This document shows positions 58,001 through 64,000 of a stretch of DNA of 64,000 nt, one piece after another. The first letter of the stretch is position 1; each line of letters starts with the position of its first letter. This DNA is from Trissonchulus latispiculum (lineage: Eukaryota; Nematoda; Enoplea; Enoplida; Ironidae). The notes below the pieces were generated by a model. It made no database searches and was not told the origin of the DNA. It was given only the letters and a program-made list of their open reading frames with translations. The stretch spans positions 1-64,000 of the forward strand of contig JASAND010015839.1 in the NCBI GenBank assembly GCA_030248195.1, read 5' to 3'. Made by a program: the position numbers and the translations under genes.

Positions 58001-61000
58001 CACGTTTTGTGAATAGGCTAAGAAATTCTACTGTTCTCAATTGTTCGTTTATTGTTGTGTTGGTTGTTATGCTTATGCAAACTTATACATATTAGCGCGA
58101 AGAGTCTGCACATGTACCTGGATTTACGATTCTGCATGTACTTGTGCTAATGAAAGCAGACAGCAGAAGTATTTTGATTATGCTGCAACTTAACTGATTG
58201 AAGGGCATAGATTGATTGATTGTAAATTGATTCATTGGTTGATTTTAACAATGATGTAGCAATACTTTTAGCATTTACCACTTTCATCAGCTCCATCATT
58301 TTTTCAAATATTTGAGATCGTCCCAGCAGAGACGCCAGTGTCAGAGGAGTATAGCCGTCGTTATTTACTATATTAACATCCGCAGGTTTGAGCCAGTGTC
58401 GAACAGCATACGTATACATATTCTGAAACAACATAAATTTAGACCAGTGTAAGCTTAGGATTACATTCTGCTATAAATGAGAATATTTTAATAAAAACAA
58501 AAGGGAAAATTAGATAAAGAAAGCTTCGCCTTTATTGACAAATCTGGAGGTATGATGCATTTTGCTCTGCAAGCTGCAATAATTAACATTTGGCTACAGA
58601 AAACTCTGCCTGTTTGTCACACGAACCACAAACTATCGATCGAAGTATTCTTTATCTTCTTAATCATCTGTGTATCACTCATGAGTGTTCGTTTACGCAG
58701 CAAATGTAGAACAATCCGTCGGCGAACCTACACAGTCGATAGTAGACTTAAGTAAGAGATAACAGCTTACAATGCTGTTTGCAATAACGCAAATGTGGAG
58801 AACTGTGTTGCCAAACGAATCCTGCCAGTTGGGATTAGCGCCATATTTGATCAAAATATCATAAGCGTCGCGGTTGCCGTAGGATGCAGCCAAAGCCAGA
58901 GGGTATTCACCAAAGTAAGTATATCCTGCAGATATAATTTCGTCAATAAGTTAACAAAATGGTAAATTAGTAATAAAATTTCGGGCCTTTTTCACTTTTT
59001 AACCATAATTTGTTACTAAGCCGAGCGTACTGTCCACACCTGTAAGTGTGAAAGCATTTCAGCATGATTTTACCTAATTGTTCGTAAAAAACGTAAATGG
59101 AAATGGCTATGTTATGTAGCAAAGCAGAAATCTTGAAATTTTCTTTTTAGAAAGGTTTTATTTCTCTTAGCAATACTTAGTTGCTGAATTAAAAACAAAC
59201 TAAAATTTATCAACAGTAGAACTGAACTGAATTGGAACAAACTATGGCATCCGATTGTGTGTTGGATCAGAGTTGTATGCGGGCCGCGGGTACCCGCGGG
59301 TACCCGCGGGTACCCGCGGGGCGGGGCGGGGCGGGCCGAATTTTACTACCCGCGCGGGCCGCGCGGGCCGATGCGGGCCGATTTTGGGCGACTTTCCTGG
59401 GCTAATTTTGCTTTCTAGAAATTTCATACATTCCAAATCATATACAAAAGGAGACAATATTTCCGATTTTTAAAGACCATTTGACTTCGTTATACCATTC
59501 GATACCTTCTGTATGCACTAACATACTCAGTTGGCATTATCAGCGGATCGAGTATTAACCTTATGTGTATGACTTAAGTATTATTGTTTTTGAACATAAA
59601 TATAAATCCATGATAACGTCTTACTGAAGTTCCACAGCAAAATAGGTCTTATCTCGATTACCCTCCACCACCACTCAAAATCCTTAAAGCTTGACCAAAT
59701 GAGCTAAGATTTGGTGTGGATATGTTTTCGACTACGCTGACTTCAAATAGCGCAAAATTTTTCGATTTCGCGAAATTAAAATTTTTTTCGATTTCTAAGG
59801 GGGGACCAAGGTAAATCGAAAAATTTTTGTCTTCGAAAGTTGTATATGGGTTTTCGGGGTCGTAGAACACGAACCTGAAGTCCGTTTTTCGATTCAGCTT
59901 TTCGATAGCTTAATAAAAGCTAAAGTTTTAAGCTTAAATTGCAAGCTTATGCTAAGCTAACGAAAAGTTGAATCGAAAAAACAGACTTCAGATTCGAGTT
60001 CTACGACCCCGAAAACCTCTATATACGACTTTTCAGCAAAATCGAAGACAAAAATTTTTCGGGTTTCCTTGGTCCCCCCTTAGAAATCGAAAAAATTGAA
60101 TTTCGCGAAATCGAATAATTTTGCAATATTTGAACTCATCATAGTCGAAAACATACCCATACCACATTTTAGCTCATTTGGTTAAGTTTTAAGGATTTTG
60201 AATGGTGGGGGTAATCGATATAAGACCCCAGGGCGTTATGGAGAAAACTGTTTGTGTTTGCTAAGGCGCCGCCGCTTTCAAAACCAATTTTCATTTTTCA
60301 TACAATTAACAGGTGGTTAGTTAAGCTCGTTAAGTGCTGATACTCGCTGTCAAGGATATATGCGACAAACATTTGAAGAAATGAGCAAAATCCCTGCCCA
60401 AAAAATGTTTCATGATGTACCCTTTAGTTAAGGGAAGCTAAGCTTTTGTTCCCACATTAAGACCAGTAAATTGGTAGACAACTAAGTTGAAATCAGACGC
60501 ACAGAAAAATTAGAGGGATCCGGAAGTATCTTTCAAAATACATCAGTTTTGATGCTCAGGAACTACATAGGTAGCAATTTTTACGTGCGGGTACCTGCGG
60601 GCCGGATTGCGCGTGTGCGGGCCGCGGGCCGGAGTGTTGCGGGCCGCGGTCATGAGGTGCGGGCTGCGGGCCGGGCGCGGGCCGGAAAAATCGGCCCGCA
60701 TACAACTCTGTGTTGGATACCCTTTGAAAATCATTATACATAATTATTTACCGAAGTAGTCGGTTTTAGTTTTAGGAGGGTCTTGTTTCTGATCCTCTGG
60801 AAGAAAAAAGGTTCCAGTAGCTCTCACGTCTGTCGCACACTCCAATTCCAAGAGTAGCCTCAACGTTTCCAAATCGTCGTGGATTATGGCCAAATGCAAG
60901 CAGCCTTGGCCTAAGGTAAAAACAAAGCATAGAACTATGGTTATGAGTTTGTATATTTATATTTATAAGGGTAGCGCTTTCCTTGATTTAGGCTTTGTTT

Positions 61001-63777
61001 CGGAAGGCTTTGGTTTTTAACAGTGAGGACAACTGGCTGGGAACATTTGATTTTACGAAAACAGTCGTTTTGCTGTATTCAGAATTCTGGACTATTTCGT
61101 CATCCAAACAGAAGCTAATTTCTTAAATTGGGAATTATGCTGGCTTTTTGAATGAGGGCTCATTAAGAACACAAGCCTTGCTTTAATAGTTTGTCTTTGC
61201 TCGCATTTAGCGTTACAGTTTCCCTGTTAATATCTTGTTACTCCTAGCTTCTGTCAGCTTTCATTTGTTCATTAGGATAAAGCTTGGTTTCAATAAAACT
61301 ACACATAGTAATGCTTGATGTTCTCCAATATATTTTGGAAGAATTACAGGCGTCGTAACTTTTCCAATTCTGAATGACACAGCTTGCATTTGCAAGGTTC
61401 CTGTAAGCGCATTTGGAACTGGCAATGCTGCATTGAATACCACCAAGAGTCCATAATTGCACTATATATTAGAAGAAGATGAAGCCACTAGAGGGCTCCT
61501 CTTCTTGGCATTGCGTAACAGTGCTTCGACCACAATTCGCGAATGTTTGGGGGGGAGGTCGACAAGCACACCCCCTTCCCGTTCGGGGGGGGGGGGTGGG
61601 TAGCAAAAAACAGGTCCCCGTTTGGTTGGGGTATGCAAAAGGGGTCCCCGTTTTGGGTGGGGGAGGTCGCCAAGTCAGGCTAAGATTGGCTGAATCTGAT
61701 TGGCTGTTCGCGACCCCGCCCCCCAAACGGGGACCTCTTTTGCCTACCCATCGCCACCAAACGGGAACCTCTCTTTGCTACCCCTCCCCCCACCAAACGG
61801 GGACTTCTTCTTCTTCTTCTTGGCTAGCGGCAATCGGTTATCCATATGGGGAGCCTCCACCTCCACGCCCAGCACACGTCTTCGCAAGGCAGACCACAAA
61901 GGGCCCGGAATAGGGCAATAAACGCGTCCACCCGCTCGGCAGCATAATTTAAGGACTGAAAGTATCCAGCTCCGACATTACTGATGATAAAACCAGAAAG
62001 GGAAAGGATCAGCCATGCCCCGCAAAATTGAAACCCATTTAGCGCCGTTGACCAAACGGATGCCAGGGGACACCTGTGGGGATCTCCATCTGATGGGGTC
62101 CTTGTCCATCGGATTTCCCACAGAGGCGGTTCCATTGCCCCCACTTCTCTTTGCTACCCCTCTCCCCACCAAACGGGGACCTCTCTTTGCTACCCCCCCC
62201 CCCACCAAACGGGGACCTCTCTTTCTACCCCCCCCCCCCAAACGGGGACCCATTTTCGAATAGAACAGAAACTACCGTAATCCTCTGCTCTACCCCTCCC
62301 CCCACCAAACAGGAAGGGAGTCTCTGCAATCTGATTTGCTGTTGGCTGCCCCCACCATATCGGGACTTCTTTTTTGCTCCCCCCCACCAAACGGGGGGAC
62401 ATTCGCGTATTGTGGTCGGAGCACCGTTACGCAGGAGCCCTCTAAGCGGTCCATCGGGAAACTAGTACAAGGCTGTTTTCAAGGCAGTGTTGAACTGCTT
62501 TTTCAAGTATTTCTAGCAACGCTTGACCAACAAGAAATGTGTTTACTCTGACGCTGATTCTGATTGTCTAATGCAGCAAATCTTAAGGGATCTATAGCTG
62601 TAATTTGGTATTTAACAAAAACGTTTTGCTAAGTTTCTCACTTCAGTTTTTTATAACTTTGAGCTAGGTTATGATCAATTTTGAGTACTTCTTAATGTAT
62701 CTCATTAGGGTATGTGGACCACCGACCAGTAAAAAATATCGACAAGTTCTTTTGCTACTTCGGCTGCGTGTTTTGATGTTAAGGGTCTCAATTTTGCGAA
62801 TTTGGTGAGATGATCTTCTTAAACTAACAATCAGACAAGTGTTTTTAAGTTTTTTAAGCTTAAGCTTCAGGCGGCCCCCATGCACTCTTGCCTCATGTGC
62901 CTGATTAATTAGTCCAAACAGTTTATCAAAAGTTACACAATATTTTAGGGAAGTATCGTCAGCCTTTGCTTTTCGTATAATTTTGGTTAAGTTCCCAACA
63001 TTGATGATGTCGTAAACAGGTTTTCACCAATTACTATTCTCGGTCTGTCTTTCGGCAACCAGGTTCTTTGGATTTGGCTAGTTTCAGTTCATCGATGACA
63101 TGATGGACAAGAGGGACAACGCTGATGGGAGGGGTTTGTTGCAGTCTAAGGTTTCAATGGCTTCTACTTATTTTTGCTTCAGTTTCCAAGTTGTAGCTAG
63201 TTGACAAGTGCGATTAGTTCAGAGCTTATATAGTTGTGTAAATGAAAAAATAGCAAAACGTTGGCTTACTAAAAACTTGTAACGATTCTCAAAGGAGAAT
63301 TTGCCCCATACGTTTTACTGCAATAGGCAATCAGGACCAGCGTCAGCGTAAGACCTTTCTTGTTGGTCAGGCGTTGTACTACTTTTCCAATGAGGCCTTG
63401 GCATTGTAGTACTATGCTAGAAATACTTGGAAAAGTAGTCCAACGCTGCCTTGAAACTATACGAAAGATACCAGTTGATGATTTCCATTAAAGCATGTTT
63501 TTAGAAAATCTTTGCTTTTGTTTACCAAACCAAACCAAATTTGCTTACCAAACTTGTCATCTCCTTCATACAAATCATGAGCAAGTCCTGGATATTCTTT
63601 CAGTAATATTCTCGCAACTTCAGTACTACGTGGGCTGTCTCGAAGAAGAAGAAGATGAATAAGTGTTTCCCCTTCAACTCCGCGCTTGTTTAGCTTCCAC
63701 TGCGCTTTATGAGGATAGAAATACATGTCGACCATTGTGTGATCGAAACTGTCTCCAGCTCCTTCAAGATTGGACTC
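49051..63777 (-). CDS. TRPV-family cation channel (Inactive/OSM-9-like), 15 exons, 5' end beyond window
   Basis: Exons in order: 63549-63777, 60752-60910, 58771-58925, 58279-58422, 57694-57775, 57158-57273, 56766-56873, 56269-56415, 55962-56134, 55281-55390, 54523-54674, 52626-52787, 50592-50780, 50071-50448, 49051-49344. All join in frame. The first four encode ankyrin repeats (GETLIHLLLLRDSPRSTEVA; GQGCLHLAIIHDDLETLRLL; GNTVLHICVIANS; DGYTPLTLASLLGRS). Next comes a pre-S1 linker with ACSAYPLTALDTI. S1-S4 span four exons. S5 has RGMLLTGPFVQMIYRMIAG, the pore helix KASMGGYD, and S6 plus TRP box LINMLIAMMGNTYTTVISQA then EKAWRKQ. The cytosolic tail is long and Pro-rich. Such channels form plasma-membrane Ca2+-permeable sensory channels. 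The intron after 56766 uses a GC donor. The upstream exons with the start codon lie past 64000. Confidence 0.88.
50800..51890. other. Unidentified GC-richer segment in a TRPV intron
   Basis: Between TRPV exons. 50930-51330 and 51480-51720 are GC-richer than their surroundings and carry open frames without recognisable motifs (for example the + frame at 50917-51330). They may be the tail of a retrotransposon or part of the element fragment at 51892-52519, but I cannot support either. Confidence 0.3.
51892..52519 (-). pseudogene. Fragment of a zinc-finger N-terminus of a mobile-element protein (PolB-like)
   Basis: ATG 52519 begins MCFVCEFCGKLFTRKYNLNR and its C2H2 finger, then CDKCGKSY, then CQRCTSKFKTKG. 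The frame shifts at about 52305-52335 and continues LDGHMAVHASFDKALMQRK and on to INFSFGFILQN and LAFFYPSNNDHYL before a stop at 51892. The order (two N-terminal C2H2 fingers, then a region with FGFIL-type and YPS segments) parallels the N-terminal zinc-finger region of the Polinton polymerase at 23244. No catalytic part follows. It sits antisense-free within a TRPV intron, on the same strand as that gene. Confidence 0.45.
53057..53834. mobile_element. PIF/Harbinger-like non-autonomous element
   Basis: Terminal inverted repeats AGGCCGTTTCACACGATCAA with further ATCAAAGTTT/AAACTTTGAT subterminal repeats, flanked by TTA on both sides (53054-53056 and 53835-53837). A TWA 3 bp duplication is the Harbinger hallmark. 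The internal frame (53389-53580, -) is too short to be a transposase. It lies in the TRPV intron between the pore exon and the S6 exon. Confidence 0.75.
59268..60710. mobile_element. hAT-like non-autonomous element with 8 bp duplication
   Basis: Ends CAGAGTTGTATGCGGGCCG (left) and its complement (right); TGTTGGAT flanks both sides (59260-59267 and 60711-60718). An 8 bp duplication and CAGAG ends are hAT features. The subterminal regions are arrays of GGGTACCCGC and GCGGGCCG. The centre contains a nested palindrome. No transposase. It sits in a TRPV intron between two ankyrin exons. Confidence 0.8.
59645..60227. repeat. Palindromic foldback nested in the hAT-like element
   Basis: Arms of about 260-280 bases (GGTCTTATCTCGATTACC left, complement of GGTCTTATATCGATTACC right) around a short AAGCTTA-rich centre, with several mismatches. 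Non-coding. Confidence 0.75.
61491..62442. mobile_element. MITE with TA duplication (Tc1/mariner-like) filled with minisatellite
   Basis: Left end GAGGGCTCCT and right end (inverted) GAGGGCTCCT are each followed by GCGTAACNGTGCTNCGACCACAAT and CGCGAATGT. TA flanks both ends (61489-61490, 62443-62444). Inside are tandem units of CCCACCAAACGGGGACCTCT, about 61720-61810 and 62150-62245, with G-run equivalents at 61580-61660 in inverse orientation. Non-coding. It lies in a TRPV intron. Confidence 0.65.
62473..63457. mobile_element. Inverted-repeat element adjacent to the previous MITE
   Basis: TTCAAGGCAGTGTTGAACTG...CAAGTATTTCTAGCA and CTTGACCAACAAGAAA at the left (about 62475-62540) recur inverted at the right (about 63350-63457). 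The right arm also has its own 20-base inverted repeat (63370-63389 with 63428-63447). The interior has no convincing gene. No target duplication identified. Confidence 0.55.
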
Positions 63778-64000
63778 CTATATATAAACCAGTAAATTAC
63801 TAATCATGATTGATACCAACGTTCCAACTGGACATCTGGCCAGAGCATGCTCGATTTCTGATGTAGATTTAATGTTCATAGTTTTCATGTCCATAGTCAT
63901 TTACATAATAAGGCCTTGTATCTAATCTCTAAACGGATGGTTTATAGCTTTATTATTAATTATTTATTAATTATTCATTTTTAATTATATAATATTAACT

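Noticed and set aside
1..64000. CRISPR arrays or bacterial operons
   Set aside because: No regularly spaced repeat-spacer structure; spliced animal-type genes throughout. The regular G-run motif at 1-2.5 kb is not an array of this kind.

Overview
This is animal nuclear DNA, most likely from an invertebrate. Genes are split by GT-AG introns of about 0.2 to 3 kb, there are long AT-rich intergenic stretches, and transposable elements are dense. The protein families that can be read are omega-class glutathione S-transferases, short-chain dehydrogenases and a TRPV channel resembling the invertebrate Inactive/OSM-9 type. The species cannot be fixed from the sequence.

Layout. 1-2600: G-run-rich low-complexity DNA. 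3467-8109 (+): five-exon omega GST gene (copy A). 11020-11130: relic of a third GST copy. 12216-27406 (+): second omega GST gene (copy B), whose fourth intron holds a 12.6 kb Polinton/Maverick (14403-26995). 28-34 kb: intergenic, with a CAA microsatellite, a GC-rich repeat and a 1.35 kb palindrome. 34302-38165 and 40217-47567 (+): tandem six-exon short-chain dehydrogenase genes, the second heavily invaded by repeats. 47948-48636: tRNA-like gene cut in its anticodon loop by a MITE. 49051-63777 (-): fifteen exons of a TRPV channel running off the right edge, with at least five transposons in its introns.

The most notable object is the Polinton. It has ~155 bp terminal inverted repeats and two divergent blocks. 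The leftward block encodes, in transcription order: a membrane protein, a C2H2 zinc finger fused to a NADAR domain, a packaging ATPase, a small hydrophobic protein, a conserved Polinton protein, a retroviral-type integrase with chromodomain, a penton-like minor capsid protein, a small basic virion protein, the double-jelly-roll major capsid protein, an adenain-like protease and a TBP-like protein. The rightward gene is a protein-primed family-B DNA polymerase. The ~1.1 kb divergent control region contains a tRNA-Leu-like pol III unit and two RFX X-box-like sites. Replication, integration, processing and morphogenesis functions are all recognisable, but nearly every gene carries one or more stops or frameshifts, so this copy is a fossil. 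The NADAR fusion and the TBP-like protein are unusual cargo and point to interaction with host ADP-ribosylation and host transcription (inference).

The rest of the window is rich in foldback (palindromic) elements, several with recognisable target-site duplications, and in nested insertions.
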